A stretch of DNA of 64,000 nt from Synechococcus sp. AG-673-A03. GTDB taxonomy: Bacteria; Cyanobacteriota; Cyanobacteriia; PCC-6307; Cyanobiaceae. The stretch lies in the NCBI GenBank assembly GCA_003211275.1, contig QCTE01000001.1, positions 30,861-94,860 of the forward strand. The letters are read 5' to 3'. Position 1 is the stretch's first letter. Each line of letters starts with the position of its first letter. Positions 37,848 to 48,215 of the stretch are shown in pieces. A program made the translations under genes and the position numbers. The notes under the pieces are model-generated. The model ran no database searches and was not told the origin of the DNA. It saw nothing but the letters and a program-made list of their open reading frames with translations.

Positions 37848-38249
37848 ATGGTCCTGCCGGCATCCATGCGTCTGCGCGGCCATCGCTGTTTTGACCATCT
37901 GCATCGAAAAGGCAAACGCTTCCACGGCACCTTGATGGTGCTGAGAAAGGCATCAGCCCACCATTCTTTGCTCAAACGCCAGGCGACTCCGATGGGGTCG
38001 GTCAGCCAGCTGAGTCCTGCAACCTGCCGCGTGGCTGTGGTGATCAGCAGCAAGGTGAGCAAGCGAGCCGTGATCAGGAATCGATTGAGGCGACGCCTGC
38101 ATGATCACCTGCGTTCAAGATTCGAACATGCCCCAGAACACGCCAGCGTCTGGCTTCTGGTCAGTTTGAAGCCTGGAGCAGCCACAGAGGATCACGACTT
38201 GCTGGAAGAATGCGACAGATTGCTTGTACAGGCGGGCCTGAAGTCATGA
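37848..38249 (+). CDS. rnpA: Ribonuclease P protein component
   Basis: A 133-aa basic protein. The RNR motif is visible in SSKVSKRAVIRNRLRRRLHD, and the N-terminal MRLRGHRCFDHLHRKGKRFH matches RnpA. It supports the RNase P RNA in 5' tRNA maturation. It overlaps the next gene by ATGA. ATG 37848 or the internal ATG 37866 may be used; the latter gives a more typical N-terminus. Confidence 0.93.
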   Translation: MVLPASMRLRGHRCFDHLHRKGKRFHGTLMVLRKASAHHSLLKRQATPMGSVSQLSPATCRVAVVISSKVSKRAVIRNRLRRRLHDHLRSRFEHAPEHASVWLLVSLKPGAATEDHDLLEECDRLLVQAGLKS

Positions 38250-38668
38250 CCAGCTCAATACAGGAAGACACCTTCTACGAGGGCGGCCCCGCAAAAGGGG
38301 ATCTCATCTTCAACATTCTTTTGGCCTTCACCTTGCTTGGTCTGCCACTCACCGTGGCGGCCGTCGTACGGGCCCTGTGGTTGCGCTTCCGCATCACCAG
38401 CCGGAGAGTCTCTGTGAGCGGCGGCTGGATGGGCAAGGACCGCAGCCAAGTCGTCTACAGCCAGATCCGCGAGGTGCGCTGTGTGCCCCGTGGTTTTGGA
38501 GCGTGGGGCGACATGGTTCTCGTGCTGACAGATGGATCAAGGCTTGAGCTCCGTTCGATGCCGCGCTTCCGGGAAGTTGAGACCTACATCCAAGAACGCA
38601 TCAAGAGCAGGTCCGAATCCAATGGCTCTAGCAGTGACAGCATTCCAAGCAAAGGCTTCGCTGCCTAA
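38246..38668 (+). CDS. Membrane protein with bacterial PH domain
   Basis: A 140-aa protein with a hydrophobic hairpin (LIFNILLAFTLLGLPLTVAA) followed by a bPH2-like domain: RFRITSRRVSVSGGWMGKDR, SQVVYSQIREVRCVPRG and GDMVLVLTDGSRLELRSMP. It sits between rnpA and yidC in most cyanobacteria and may help membrane-protein insertion, which is inferred only from the neighbourhood. Confidence 0.8.
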   Translation: MTSSIQEDTFYEGGPAKGDLIFNILLAFTLLGLPLTVAAVVRALWLRFRITSRRVSVSGGWMGKDRSQVVYSQIREVRCVPRGFGAWGDMVLVLTDGSRLELRSMPRFREVETYIQERIKSRSESNGSSSDSIPSKGFAA

Positions 38669-38743
38669 CCCTGAACGTCAACGCAACGGCCTCGACGCTG
38701 TTGCACACTGGCATCACCCTTCACCGCCCATCGGAACGCCATC

Positions 38744-39883
38744 GTGATCGGTTACATCTCCGACAATCTGCTGCTGCCGATCCTGGATTTCTTCTATGGA
38801 TTGGTTCCCAGCTACGGGCTCGCGATCGTGGCTCTCACGGTGGTGATCCGCCTGGCTCTGTTCCCGCTCAGCGCAGGATCCATCCGCAGCGCACGGCGCA
38901 TGCGCATCGCCCAGCCGGTGATGCAGAAGCGGCAGGCCGAGATCAAGTCTCGCTTTGCCAGCAACCCTCAGAAACAGCAGGAGGAGCTGGGCAAATTAAT
39001 GAAGGAGTTCGGCAGTCCGCTGGCTGGTTGCCTGCCCCTCTTGGTGCAGATGCCGATCCTGTTTGCGTTGTTCGCCACGCTGCGTGGGTCACCGTTCGCG
39101 GACGTTCCCTACACACTCAATCTCAAAGTGCTGCCCGCCGAGCAAATCGCGGCGGTGGAGCCAAAACCGTTCAAAAGTGCGAGCCATTCGATCTTCGTCA
39201 CGGAGACTGATCACGTCCCCGTGATCGCCAGCCTGCCCGGTGGAACCAAGATCGGCTCCGGTGACAGCGTCCAGATCCAGCTCCAGACCAAAAGCGGAGA
39301 AGCGTTCTCAGAGGTCTTAAACGGTGTCGAGAACGGCAAGTCTTTCCTGCCTGATTGGACCGTCACCAAAGGCGAATCCATCGTGTCGGTCTCCGAAGCC
39401 GGAGAGATCACAGCGCTGGCTCCCGGTGACGCGACCGTTGAAGGCAAGATCCCCGGTCTGGCCGCCCGCAGCGGTTTCCTGTTCATCAAGGCTCTTGGGC
39501 AGGTGGGCTTCTACACCGACGGAGCCGTCAACTGGGATATCGCCATCCTCGTGGGCTCCTTTGGTCTGAGCCTTTTCATTTCCCAGCTGCTGTCGGGGAT
39601 GGGCATGCCTGCGAATCCGCAGCAGTCCACAGCCAACAAGATCACCCCGGTGATGATCACGGGAATGTTTCTGTTCTTCCCTCTGCCGGCCGGCGTTCTG
39701 CTTTACATGGTGATCGCCAATATCTTCCAGGCTTTGCAGACCTTCCTGCTGACTCGTGAAGCTTTACCGGACAATCTGCAGGCCATCTTGGACGAACAGC
39801 TCAAGCAGCAACCTGCACCAGCTGCAGCCGGCGGTGTTCCTGGAAGCCGCTTGCCTTTCGAGCCAAAGGGCGGCAACAAATGA
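38744..39883 (+). CDS. yidC: Membrane protein insertase YidC/Oxa1
   Basis: A 379-aa insertase. The first helices and cytoplasmic hairpin are visible ([40 protein letters not shown]). A large lumenal loop of ~140 residues follows, including [20 protein letters not shown], which resembles a Big_2 Ig-like fold. The closing helices are [19 protein letters not shown] and [23 protein letters not shown] start at 38744. It inserts thylakoid and plasma-membrane proteins with SecYEG. Its stop overlaps the DUF177 gene (ATGA). Confidence 0.94.
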   Translation: MIGYISDNLLLPILDFFYGLVPSYGLAIVALTVVIRLALFPLSAGSIRSARRMRIAQPVMQKRQAEIKSRFASNPQKQQEELGKLMKEFGSPLAGCLPLLVQMPILFALFATLRGSPFADVPYTLNLKVLPAEQIAAVEPKPFKSASHSIFVTETDHVPVIASLPGGTKIGSGDSVQIQLQTKSGEAFSEVLNGVENGKSFLPDWTVTKGESIVSVSEAGEITALAPGDATVEGKIPGLAARSGFLFIKALGQVGFYTDGAVNWDIAILVGSFGLSLFISQLLSGMGMPANPQQSTANKITPVMITGMFLFFPLPAGVLLYMVIANIFQALQTFLLTREALPDNLQAILDEQLKQQPAPAAAGGVPGSRLPFEPKGGNK

Positions 39884-40428
39884 TCCCCGGCCTTGAGCCG
39901 GTACCGCTCAGGGAGCTACAAGCTCTGGGAACCTCCAGGGTCTGGTCAGTGGATGGTCAACTCGATGAGATGCCCAGCCTCACCCCCGTGCGAGGCACGC
40001 TCAGGGCAGAACATCTCGGCAACCTCATCGAGGTTGAAGGTTCAGTGCAGACCATCGTCTGCCTGCGCTGCGACCGTTGTCTCGGTCACTTCAACCAACA
40101 GCTCAGCGCCGTCTCCAAGGAACTGATCTGGCTGGGCCAAGAACCGAACGACGATCATCTCGCCGAAGCGGGGCTCGACCCGACGTCCCCCGATGGCCTT
40201 ATGGAGTGCTTGAACCCACGCGGTGATTTCGAACCAGAACGCTGGGTGTTCGAACAGCTGAGCCTTCAGATGTCAGTCGTTAATCGCTGTGGGGAGCATT
40301 GCCCAGGGATGCCTCGAAAACCATTGGACACTTCCGCAACTAGCAGGGAGACAACACCCGATCCCCGCTGGCAGGCCCTGAAGAATCTGCAGTCGTCGAT
40401 GCAACGCAACGGGACGAACCATGACTGA
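39880..40428 (+). CDS. DUF177 (YceD-like) protein
   Basis: A 182-aa protein with the DUF177 signature: [20 protein letters not shown] (CxxC pair) followed by a C-terminal [11 protein letters not shown]177 proteins in bacteria and plastids are linked to 23S rRNA maturation and ribosome assembly. It overlaps both yidC and ycf46, fitting a translation/membrane-insertion operon. Confidence 0.8.
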   Translation: MIPGLEPVPLRELQALGTSRVWSVDGQLDEMPSLTPVRGTLRAEHLGNLIEVEGSVQTIVCLRCDRCLGHFNQQLSAVSKELIWLGQEPNDDHLAEAGLDPTSPDGLMECLNPRGDFEPERWVFEQLSLQMSVVNRCGEHCPGMPRKPLDTSATSRETTPDPRWQALKNLQSSMQRNGTNHD

Positions 40429-41920
40429 TAACTGGATCGCACAGCTGGATCTCTTGATCCGATCGGGCACACCGCTGATCTGGATCCGCAGCCATGAGGA
40501 AGAGCGCGTGGAAACGCTGCTACGCCAGACCTCGGAGCGACTTCCCGATCGCACACTGACCTGCTGGGATTTCGTGGGAGGCCTCAGTGGCGCCTTGGGC
40601 CAGGAGCAGTTGGGTGCCCGACAGCCGATGGCGGTGCTGCAGTGGCTGCAGGAGCGCTCCCCTTCCAGTCCAACCCTGCTGCTGCTTAAGGATGTGCACC
40701 GGTTCTGTGAGGACCCAGGAATTGCTCGCATGCTGCGGAACCTTGCCAGCCAACTGCGAACCACTCCACACACCTTGATCGTGACCTGCGGGCAATGGAC
40801 GCCTCCAGCCGACCTGGATGAAGCCCTGACGCTGATGGACCTGCCCTTGCCCCAGGAGCAGGAGTTGCGAACACTGCTGGCCAACATCGCCCGAGCCAGC
40901 GGTCGGGCCCTGGAGGCTGATGTGCTCGAGGAACTCACGCATGCCTGCTGCGGCCTGAGCGAAGCAAGGGTGAGGCATGTGGCCGCCAAGGCACTCGCAC
41001 AACGTGGATCACTCAGCCGCGAGGACCTCGTCGATGTTCTGGAGGAAAAACGGCTTTCTCTGGCCCGCAGCGAAGTGCTGGAGTTCTGCCGAACCGATGC
41101 AACACCTGGCGACATCGGCGGGCTCGAAACGCTCAAGCATTGGCTTGATCAACGACACAGAGCCTTCAACGACGATGCACGCCGCTTCGGACTTCCGCTG
41201 CCTCGAGGGGTGCTCCTGGTGGGACCACAGGGCACCGGCAAGTCCCTCACAGCAAGAGCAATCGCCCATAGCTGGTCGATGCCTCTTCTTCGCCTGGATG
41301 TGGGCCGACTCTTCTCCGGCCTGGTTGGAGCCAGTGAAGCCAGAACCCGCGACATGATTCAGCGGGCCGAAGCGATGGCGCCCTGCGTTCTATGGATCGA
41401 TGAGATCGACAAGGGATTCGGCAATGACAGCCGCAGTGACGGAGGCACCAGTCAGCGTGTTCTGGCCACCGTGCTCACCTGGATGGCAGAGAAACGCTCT
41501 GCGGTGTTTGTGGTGGCCACCGCGAACGGAGTGGAGCGTTTACCGGCGGAGCTGCTGCGGAAGGGACGATTTGATGAAATCTTCTTGCTGGATCTGCCGT
41601 CGAGAGAGGAGCGTCTGAGCATCCTCAACCTTCACCTGCAACGGCGTCGCCCTGGCCTCAATCTGCCGCTGTCAACCGTGGTCGATCGCACGGACGGCTA
41701 CTCCGGCGCTGAATTGGAACAGGTGGTGATTGAAGCGATGCATCTCGCCTTCGCCGACATCCGCGAACTCACGGAAAGCGACATGATCCTGGCGGCATCG
41801 CAACTTGTGCCCCTGTCTCGCACGGCAAGGGAGCAGATGGAAAGCCTCAAGCAATGGGCCAGTGCCGGGCGGGCCAGACCCGCATCATTGCGAGCCGTAA
41901 CGAACCCTGACGCGGCGTAA
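40421..41920 (+). CDS. ycf46: AAA+ ATPase Ycf46
   Basis: A 499-aa protein. The N-terminal ~230 residues are a diverged domain (LLIRSGTPLIWIRSHEEERV). The AAA module has Walker A GPQGTGKS, Walker B CVLWIDEIDKGF, and sensor/arginine-finger residues around LLRKGRFDEIFLLDLPS. Ycf46 is conserved in cyanobacteria and algal plastids and is connected to regulation of photosynthesis under CO2 or inorganic-carbon changes. It overlaps the DUF177 gene by 8 bases. Confidence 0.93.
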   Translation: MTDNWIAQLDLLIRSGTPLIWIRSHEEERVETLLRQTSERLPDRTLTCWDFVGGLSGALGQEQLGARQPMAVLQWLQERSPSSPTLLLLKDVHRFCEDPGIARMLRNLASQLRTTPHTLIVTCGQWTPPADLDEALTLMDLPLPQEQELRTLLANIARASGRALEADVLEELTHACCGLSEARVRHVAAKALAQRGSLSREDLVDVLEEKRLSLARSEVLEFCRTDATPGDIGGLETLKHWLDQRHRAFNDDARRFGLPLPRGVLLVGPQGTGKSLTARAIAHSWSMPLLRLDVGRLFSGLVGASEARTRDMIQRAEAMAPCVLWIDEIDKGFGNDSRSDGGTSQRVLATVLTWMAEKRSAVFVVATANGVERLPAELLRKGRFDEIFLLDLPSREERLSILNLHLQRRRPGLNLPLSTVVDRTDGYSGAELEQVVIEAMHLAFADIRELTESDMILAASQLVPLSRTAREQMESLKQWASAGRARPASLRAVTNPDAA

Positions 41921-41992
41921 CAATTCACCCCCTCAACCCGAGACGAACCCTGTCAGGCTCCGTAAGTTCCAGGAACCGCCGAATGACCGGAA

Positions 41993-42154
41993 TTGAACCG
42001 TTCCTCTGAAATCACCACTCAATTGGCAGCTGCCTGCCTTGGAGCCGGGGTGATTACCACGGTTGCCGTCGCTCAAGGCCAAAACCCTGTCACAGCCCTT
42101 GGGATCACCCTGTTCTCAGCCGTGGCGGCTGTGATGGTAGGCCAGGTTTTCTGA
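41993..42154 (+). CDS. Small hydrophobic protein, 53 aa, TTG start
   Basis: In the 293-base gap between ycf46 and serS there is an open frame from TTG 41993 to TGA 42152-42154. It encodes a 53-aa protein with two hydrophobic segments, LAAACLGAGVITTVAVAQG and ALGITLFSAVAAVMVGQVF, which would form a short membrane hairpin. An in-frame stop (TGA) lies two codons before the TTG and no strong ribosome-binding site is visible, so the start is weak. Composition and helix pattern are unlike chance. Confidence 0.5.
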   Translation: MNRSSEITTQLAAACLGAGVITTVAVAQGQNPVTALGITLFSAVAAVMVGQVF

Positions 42155-42213
42155 GAGCAAACAGTGCGCTGACAGCGGACGCCTAGGCTGCCGGCGCAAC
42201 CATCCGAACCCCT

Positions 42214-43491
42214 GTGCTCGATCAGCGTCTGGTGCGAGAGAACCCTGAGCTGATTGCGACTCAGCTAGGACGCCGAGGCCTGGATGTGGATCTCAGCTCC
42301 CTGCAGCAGATCGCACAGCATCAAAGGGATCTTGAACAAGAGCGCAGCACTCTCCAGGCGGAGGGCAACCGCATCGGCAAGGATGTGGGCCAAAAAATCA
42401 AAGCCGGTGCCGATCCCAAAGGGGCCGAAGTCGCGGATCTGCGCCAGCAAGGCAACACCATCAAGCAGAAGGTGTCCGTTCTCGAGGACGAGGAGAAGCA
42501 GCTCGCCTCACGCTTGAAGGAACAACTGCTCACCTTTCCCAACCTGCCATCGGCCGATAGCCCTGATGGCAAGGATGAAACCGACAACATCGAGGTGCGC
42601 AGCTGGGGCGTACCACGCCAACAAGAGGGCCTTGAAGAGCATTGGGCCATCGCTGACCGTCTGGGCCTGCTGGACAGCGAGCGATCCGTACGCATTGCCC
42701 AAAGCCGATTCGTAACCCTGTTCGGCCAGGGCGCTCGCCTGGAGCGCGCTCTGATCAACTTTATGCTCGACCTGCATGGCAGCAAGGGCTACCGAGAGGT
42801 GCTTCCACCTGTACTGGTGAATAGCGCCAGTCTCACAGGATCAGGCCAGCTGCCGAAGTTTGCTGAAGAGAGCTTCCGCTGTGCTGAGGACGATCTCTGG
42901 CTGACGCCCACGGCAGAAGTTCCGGTCACCTCTCTGCATCGCGACGAAATCATTCCAGGAGATCAGCTGCCTCTTAAGTACGTGGCCTATAGCCCGTGCT
43001 TCCGCAGGGAAGCGGGGAGTTACGGCCGAGACACCCGAGGCCTGATCCGCTTGCACCAGTTCAACAAAGTGGAGCTGTACTGGTTTGTGCACCCCGACCA
43101 CTCAGCCGAAGCTCACGCGCAGATCACAGCGGATGCGGAGGCGGTGCTTCAGGCTCTGGAACTTCCCTACCGGGTGTTGGAACTCTGCACAGGTGATCTG
43201 GGATTTTCCGCGTCGCGCACCTACGACCTTGAAGTGTGGCTCGCAGGCGCTGGTACCTACCGGGAGATCTCCAGTTGCAGCGTCTGCGGTGATTTCCAGG
43301 CACGGCGTTCCTCGATCCGCACCAAGGAAGGGAAAGTGACACGGCTGGTGCACACCCTGAATGGCAGCGGTCTGGCGATCGGCCGCACTATGGCCGCTCT
43401 GCTTGAAAACGGTCAGCAGTCCGATGGCAGTGTGTTGCTGCCTAAGGCACTCGTGCCTTACTTCGGTGGAGACAAAATCCAGCCAGAATGA
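42214..43491 (+). CDS. serS: Seryl-tRNA synthetase
   Basis: A 425-aa class II synthetase. The N-terminal long coiled-coil arm (residues ~30-110, [16 protein letters not shown]) contacts the tRNA-Ser variable loop. The catalytic core has motif 2 [20 protein letters not shown], followed by the conserved FNKVEL, and motif 3 [16 protein letters not shown]. Start GTG 42214. It is followed by rseP after 19 bases. Confidence 0.97.
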   Translation: MLDQRLVRENPELIATQLGRRGLDVDLSSLQQIAQHQRDLEQERSTLQAEGNRIGKDVGQKIKAGADPKGAEVADLRQQGNTIKQKVSVLEDEEKQLASRLKEQLLTFPNLPSADSPDGKDETDNIEVRSWGVPRQQEGLEEHWAIADRLGLLDSERSVRIAQSRFVTLFGQGARLERALINFMLDLHGSKGYREVLPPVLVNSASLTGSGQLPKFAEESFRCAEDDLWLTPTAEVPVTSLHRDEIIPGDQLPLKYVAYSPCFRREAGSYGRDTRGLIRLHQFNKVELYWFVHPDHSAEAHAQITADAEAVLQALELPYRVLELCTGDLGFSASRTYDLEVWLAGAGTYREISSCSVCGDFQARRSSIRTKEGKVTRLVHTLNGSGLAIGRTMAALLENGQQSDGSVLLPKALVPYFGGDKIQPE

Positions 43492-43510
43492 GCTGATTGA
43501 AACGGGTTCC

Positions 43511-44593
43511 ATGAACGTTCTGGCCTCACTGCTGGCTCTGGGGCTGTTGATCGTCATTCATGAAGCGGGCCATTTTCTGGCTGCCCGACTGCAGGGCATT
43601 CGCGTCAACGGCTTTTCAGTTGGATTTGGGCCGGCCTTGCTCAAAATCGAGCAGGGGGGCGTGACCTACGCCCTGCGATTGCTTCCCCTGGGTGGATTCG
43701 TTTCATTCCCCGAAGACGATGAAGAGAGCGACATTCCCAAAGACGATCCGGATCTACTGCGTAACCGGCCGATTCCTCAGCAGATGTTGGTGATCAGCGC
43801 TGGCGTGCTGGCCAATCTGCTGCTGGCCTGGTTGGTTCTTGTGGGACACACCGCCACCACTGGAGTCCCTGGAGAACCAGGACCAGGCGTGATGGTGATG
43901 AGCGTGCAAGGCGGTGAACCGGCAGCTCTCTCTGGACTCAAACCTGGCGACCGCATCCTGTCGATCGACGCCATTGATCTCGGCCGTGGAGAGCCGGCCG
44001 TCCAGGCCGCCGTCGACCCGATCCGCAACAGCCCTGGTCAGCCGCTCAAGCTGCAGGTGTTGCGTAACGATGTGCTCACGCCGCTCCAGCTCACGCCAGC
44101 CGACCAGCAGGGTGTCGGTCGTATTGGCGCCCAGCTTCAGGAAGTCGTCAGCGGCTCCACCCGTCCCGTGCGCTCGCTGCTGGAGGCGATCAGCGTGTCT
44201 AGCCAACAGTTCGGCGGGCTCTTCAACAGAACGGTGTCGGGCTATGCAGGCTTGTTCACCAATTTCGGCGCCACCGCTCAGCAGGTTTCAGGCCCTGTGA
44301 AAATTGTGGAAATGGGTGCCCAGCTCTCGAGTCAGGGAGGCTCGGGTCTCGCCCTCTTTCTGGCTCTGATCTCGATCAACCTGGCCGTCCTTAACGCCTT
44401 GCCCCTGCCGCTGCTCGACGGCGGACAGCTGGTGTTTCTACTGCTCGAGGGTCTGCGCGGACGCCCACTGCCGGAACGGTTTCAGCTGGCTGTGATGCAG
44501 TCCAGTCTGCTGTTGGTGCTCGGCCTCAGTGTGTTGCTGATCGTCCGTGATACGAGCCAGTTACCTGTGGTGCGTCAATTGATTGGCCAATGA
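43511..44593 (+). CDS. rseP: RseP/site-2 zinc metalloprotease with PDZ domain
   Basis: A 360-aa intramembrane protease. The HEAGH zinc motif is at 17-21, the second zinc Asp is in [11 protein letters not shown], and a PDZ domain spans ~120-190 ([20 protein letters not shown]). RseP cleaves anti-sigma factors or signal peptides in the membrane. ATG 43511 is the natural start because HEAGH must be near the N-terminus. Confidence 0.93.
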   Translation: MNVLASLLALGLLIVIHEAGHFLAARLQGIRVNGFSVGFGPALLKIEQGGVTYALRLLPLGGFVSFPEDDEESDIPKDDPDLLRNRPIPQQMLVISAGVLANLLLAWLVLVGHTATTGVPGEPGPGVMVMSVQGGEPAALSGLKPGDRILSIDAIDLGRGEPAVQAAVDPIRNSPGQPLKLQVLRNDVLTPLQLTPADQQGVGRIGAQLQEVVSGSTRPVRSLLEAISVSSQQFGGLFNRTVSGYAGLFTNFGATAQQVSGPVKIVEMGAQLSSQGGSGLALFLALISINLAVLNALPLPLLDGGQLVFLLLEGLRGRPLPERFQLAVMQSSLLLVLGLSVLLIVRDTSQLPVVRQLIGQ

Positions 44594-44636
44594 AACTGTA
44601 TGGTTGCTGATTGAACTGCTCCTTTTCACTCGCTGC

Positions 44637-44939
44637 ATGGCCAAGAAGTCGATGATCGCCCGCGATGCGAAGCGCAAGAAGATGGTTGAGCGCTTCTCAG
44701 CCAAGCGGACTGCCCTGATGGCCGCCTTCAACGCAGCGCAGGACCCCATGGAGCGCCTTGAAATCCATCGCAAGATCCAGGCACTGCCTCGCAACAGTGC
44801 TCCCACCCGCATGCGCAACCGCTGCTGGGCCACGGGCAAACCCAGAGGTGTTTATCGCGACTTTGGCCTTTGCCGCAATCAACTGCGCGAACGTGCCCAC
44901 AAAGGTGAGCTTCCCGGCGTGGTGAAGTCCAGCTGGTGA
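44637..44939 (+). CDS. rpsN: 30S ribosomal protein S14
   Basis: A 100-aa S14 of the zinc-independent type, lacking the CxxC pairs. The start [18 protein letters not shown] and the core [20 protein letters not shown] are conserved. ATG 44637. A strong terminator follows at 44974, so it ends the rightward transcription unit. Confidence 0.97.
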   Translation: MAKKSMIARDAKRKKMVERFSAKRTALMAAFNAAQDPMERLEIHRKIQALPRNSAPTRMRNRCWATGKPRGVYRDFGLCRNQLRERAHKGELPGVVKSSW

Positions 44940-44973
44940 TTTGTCGAGAGTCTGCTCAAAAGTGATGCAGTGG

Positions 44974-45000
44974 AGGAGGTGTTTGAACACCTCCTTTTTT
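44974..45000 (+). terminator. Rho-independent terminator after rpsN
   Basis: A perfect 10-bp stem (AGGAGGTGTT / AACACCTCCT) with a very short loop is followed by a run of six T. It lies 34 bases after the rpsN stop. Confidence 0.92.
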
Positions 45001-45099
45001 GATGGATGTCACAAAGCGAATCGAATTGGATTCAGTGGGATTGACGTTTCAATCCTGTGAAGTGCCAGAATCAACATTGACAGAAAGACATAAACAACA

Positions 45100-47265
45100 G
45101 TGCAAGGTCAGACACAATCGATCTCCTTTGACGGTCGGGAGATTCGGTTGACCACGGGGCGGTATGCCCCCCAGGCCGGTGGCTCGGTGATGATCGAATG
45201 CGGTGACACTTCGGTGCTCGTCACAGCCACCCGATCCAAAGGTCGCGAAGGCATCGATTTCCTTCCCCTCATCTGCGACTACGAAGAGCGCCTTTATGCA
45301 GCAGGGCGCATTCCAGGAAGTTTCATGCGACGTGAGGGGAGACCTCCCGAGCGAGCCACACTGATCTGCCGTTTGATCGACAGGCCGATGCGGCCTCTCT
45401 TCCCCAGCTGGATGAGAGACGACATCCAAATCGTGGCCACCTGCATGTCTCTCGATGAGCGCGTCCCTGCGGATGTGCTTTCGGTGACTGGCGCTTCAAT
45501 GGCGACACTGCTGGCTGGCATTCCTTTCCAAGGACCGATGGCCGCGGTCCGGGTTGGCCTTCTGGGCGACGACTTTGTTCTCAACCCCAGCTACCGCGAG
45601 ATCGAACGCGGGGATCTCGATCTGGTCGTGGCCGGCACCCCCGATGGAGTGGTGATGGTTGAGGCCGGGGCGAATCAGCTGCCTGAAGGGGATGTGATTG
45701 AAGCGATCGACTTCGGGTACGAAGCGGTTTGTGAGCTGATCAAGGCTCAGGAATCCATCCTTAAAGACGCTGGAATCGAGAAGGTGAAGCCCGAGGCTCC
45801 AAGCGAAGACACCACCCTGCCGGTGTATCTGGAGAAGGCTTGCACTAAGTCGATTGGCGATGTGCTCAGCCAGTTCGATCAGAGCAAAGCCGAGCGCGAC
45901 GAAAAGCTCGATGCCATCCGTGATCAAACCGCGGAAACCATTGATGGCCTGAAGGACTCAGACCCCGTCCGTCAACTGGTTTCAGGCAACGGCAAAGCAC
46001 TGCCAACCAGCTTCAAAGCCCTGACCAAGAAGCTGATGCGTCAGCAGATTGTCAAGGACGGCAAGCGTGTTGACGGCAGAAGTCTCGATCAGGTGCGTCC
46101 GATCAGCGCGGCCGCCGGCGTGCTGCCCAAGCGAGTGCATGGCTCTGGTCTGTTCCAGCGCGGCCTCACGCAGGTGCTGTCGACCGCAACCCTCGGCACA
46201 CCCAGCGATGCCCAGGAGATGGACGATCTCAACCCCAACACTGAGAAGACCTATCTCCATCACTACAACTTCCCTCCCTACTCGGTGGGCGAGACCAAGC
46301 CGATGCGCTCCCCTGGCAGGCGCGAAATCGGCCATGGAGCACTAGCCGAGCGGGCCATCTTGCCCGTGCTGCCTGCGAAGGACACCTTCCCCTATGTGGT
46401 GAGAGTGGTGAGTGAGGTTCTCAGCTCCAATGGCTCCACCTCAATGGGTTCAGTGTGCGGCAGCACCCTGGCCCTGATGGACGCCGGCGTGCCGTTGAAA
46501 GCACCCGTCAGCGGTGCCGCCATGGGTCTGATCAAAGAGGGCAAAGAGGTTCGTATCCTCACCGATATCCAGGGCATCGAGGACTTCCTCGGCGACATGG
46601 ACTTCAAGGTGGCCGGAACCGACAAGGGCATCACCGCCCTGCAGATGGACATGAAGATCACCGGTTTGGAGATCAAAACCATTGCCGAGGCCATCAACCA
46701 GGCGCGTCCTGCCCGTCTCCACATCCTCGAAAAGATGTTGGAGGCGATTGACACCCCCCGTGATGGCATGTCACCCCATGCCCCACGCCTGCTCAGCTTC
46801 CGCATTGACCCGGAATTGATCGGCACCGTGATTGGTCCTGGTGGCCGCACCATCAAGGGGATCACCGAACGCACCAACACCAAGATCGATATCGAAGACA
46901 GCGGCATTGTCACCATCGCGTCCCATGACGGTGCGGCGGCTGATGAAGCTCAGAAGATCATCGAAGGCCTCACCCGCAAGGTGAATGAGGGCGAGGTGTT
47001 CAGCGGTTCGATCACCCGGATCATTCCGATCGGCGCCTTTGTGGAGATCCTCCCTGGCAAGGAGGGCATGATCCACATCTCCCAGCTCTCAGAAGCTCGG
47101 GTCGAGAAGGTAGAAGACGTGGTGAAGGTGGGCGACGAGGTCACCGTTCGTGTCCGCGAAATCGACAACCGCGGCCGCATCAACCTCACCCTGCGCGGTG
47201 TGCCCCAGAACGGGGAAGACATTGAGCCGGAACCTGCCCCCACACCCGTTGCACCCCTCTCCTGA
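45100..47265 (+). CDS. pnp: Polyribonucleotide nucleotidyltransferase (PNPase)
   Basis: A 721-aa phosphorolytic 3'-5' exoribonuclease. Two RNase PH domains (residues ~1-145 and ~310-540) flank an all-helical linker. The KH domain contains [16 protein letters not shown] (~580) and the S1 domain ends near [20 protein letters not shown]. PNPase degrades mRNA and tails RNAs in cyanobacteria. Start GTG 45100. It converges with cysQ. Confidence 0.97.
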   Translation: MQGQTQSISFDGREIRLTTGRYAPQAGGSVMIECGDTSVLVTATRSKGREGIDFLPLICDYEERLYAAGRIPGSFMRREGRPPERATLICRLIDRPMRPLFPSWMRDDIQIVATCMSLDERVPADVLSVTGASMATLLAGIPFQGPMAAVRVGLLGDDFVLNPSYREIERGDLDLVVAGTPDGVVMVEAGANQLPEGDVIEAIDFGYEAVCELIKAQESILKDAGIEKVKPEAPSEDTTLPVYLEKACTKSIGDVLSQFDQSKAERDEKLDAIRDQTAETIDGLKDSDPVRQLVSGNGKALPTSFKALTKKLMRQQIVKDGKRVDGRSLDQVRPISAAAGVLPKRVHGSGLFQRGLTQVLSTATLGTPSDAQEMDDLNPNTEKTYLHHYNFPPYSVGETKPMRSPGRREIGHGALAERAILPVLPAKDTFPYVVRVVSEVLSSNGSTSMGSVCGSTLALMDAGVPLKAPVSGAAMGLIKEGKEVRILTDIQGIEDFLGDMDFKVAGTDKGITALQMDMKITGLEIKTIAEAINQARPARLHILEKMLEAIDTPRDGMSPHAPRLLSFRIDPELIGTVIGPGGRTIKGITERTNTKIDIEDSGIVTIASHDGAAADEAQKIIEGLTRKVNEGEVFSGSITRIIPIGAFVEILPGKEGMIHISQLSEARVEKVEDVVKVGDEVTVRVREIDNRGRINLTLRGVPQNGEDIEPEPAPTPVAPLS

Positions 47266-47270
47266 GGGGT
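47253..47270. terminator. Hairpin between convergent pnp and cysQ
   Basis: ACCCCTC and GAGGGGT form a 7-bp stem with a 4-base loop across the pnp stop codon. No T-run follows in either direction, so termination function is uncertain; position between convergent genes favours it. Confidence 0.35.
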
Positions 47271-47274
47271 CGCT

Positions 47275-48192
47275 TCAGACCTGAAAACCAGGATCGATTG
47301 TCTGCATGGCCCCTGCCGCTCGCTTTTCAAGCGCGGCATGGGCTTTTCCATGGCTTGCGATCAGACAACCGGCCTGACGCACATCACCAGTGTTGTAAGC
47401 GAGCGGACGACCGTCCGCATGGGTGAAGGCACCACCAGCCGCCAGCAACACGGCCTCAGGGGCTGCCATATCCCAGTCTTTGGGAGCACTCTTGCCTGAA
47501 AGCGAGATGTAGAGATCAGTCTCACCGCGCAGGATGGTGGCCACCTTGCAGCCCACACTGCCGACCGCCTTGGAGCCGGCGAGAGGAAGAGCCGCGATCA
47601 GTCGCTCCAGGCGATCATCCCGATGACTGCGACTCGCCACCATAATCAGTTCGCCCTCAGCACCGCGGTCGCTGAAGCGCACGGGGCTGTGCTTGCCGCT
47701 GCGATCTTCACACCAGCTGCCATCACCCACCAGACCGAACCAGAGCTCATTCACCTCCGGAAGCAACACCACACCAAGCACCGGACGCTGACCTTGCACT
47801 AGCGCCAGATGAACCGCGTATTCACCAGTGCCTTGCAAAAAATCCTTGGTGCCATCAAGAGGATCCAGAATCCAGAGCCATTCGGCAGGCAATGGCTCGC
47901 CCTCAGTGAGTTGCTCCTTGGCCGTCTCCTCGCTGAGCAAGGTCCAACCAGCATCGGGAAACGCTGCATGCAGACCATCCAGTAGCCACTGATTCACGGC
48001 CAGATCCGCCGCAGACACAGGTCCCTCTCCACCATTGTCCACACTCAACGCCCGAGAGAAGCCATGGGGAGGCTGCTCACCGCGGGCATAGGCCCGCAGA
48101 ATGTCGGCAGCTCCCCAGCAGAGAGGGCGCAGTGCCTCAAGAAGGCTGTCCTGACTGATGCCGGCAGGCAGGTTCATCGCAGTCGGCATCAT
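47275..48192 (-). CDS. cysQ: 3'(2'),5'-bisphosphate nucleotidase (CysQ family)
   Basis: A 305-aa inositol-monophosphatase-fold enzyme. Metal-binding motifs are visible: TLLSEETAKE, WILDPLDGTKDFLQG (DPxDGT) and KDWDMAAPEAVLLAAGG (WDxAA). CysQ hydrolyses the PAP produced in sulfate assimilation, or an inositol-type phosphate. The start is ATG 48192 or 48189. It is divergent from rsmI with only 23 bases between start codons. Confidence 0.88.
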   Translation of the reverse strand: MMPTAMNLPAGISQDSLLEALRPLCWGAADILRAYARGEQPPHGFSRALSVDNGGEGPVSAADLAVNQWLLDGLHAAFPDAGWTLLSEETAKEQLTEGEPLPAEWLWILDPLDGTKDFLQGTGEYAVHLALVQGQRPVLGVVLLPEVNELWFGLVGDGSWCEDRSGKHSPVRFSDRGAEGELIMVASRSHRDDRLERLIAALPLAGSKAVGSVGCKVATILRGETDLYISLSGKSAPKDWDMAAPEAVLLAAGGAFTHADGRPLAYNTGDVRQAGCLIASHGKAHAALEKRAAGAMQTIDPGFQV

Positions 48193-48215
48193 GGAGTGAT
48201 CTGGGCGGAGCCATT

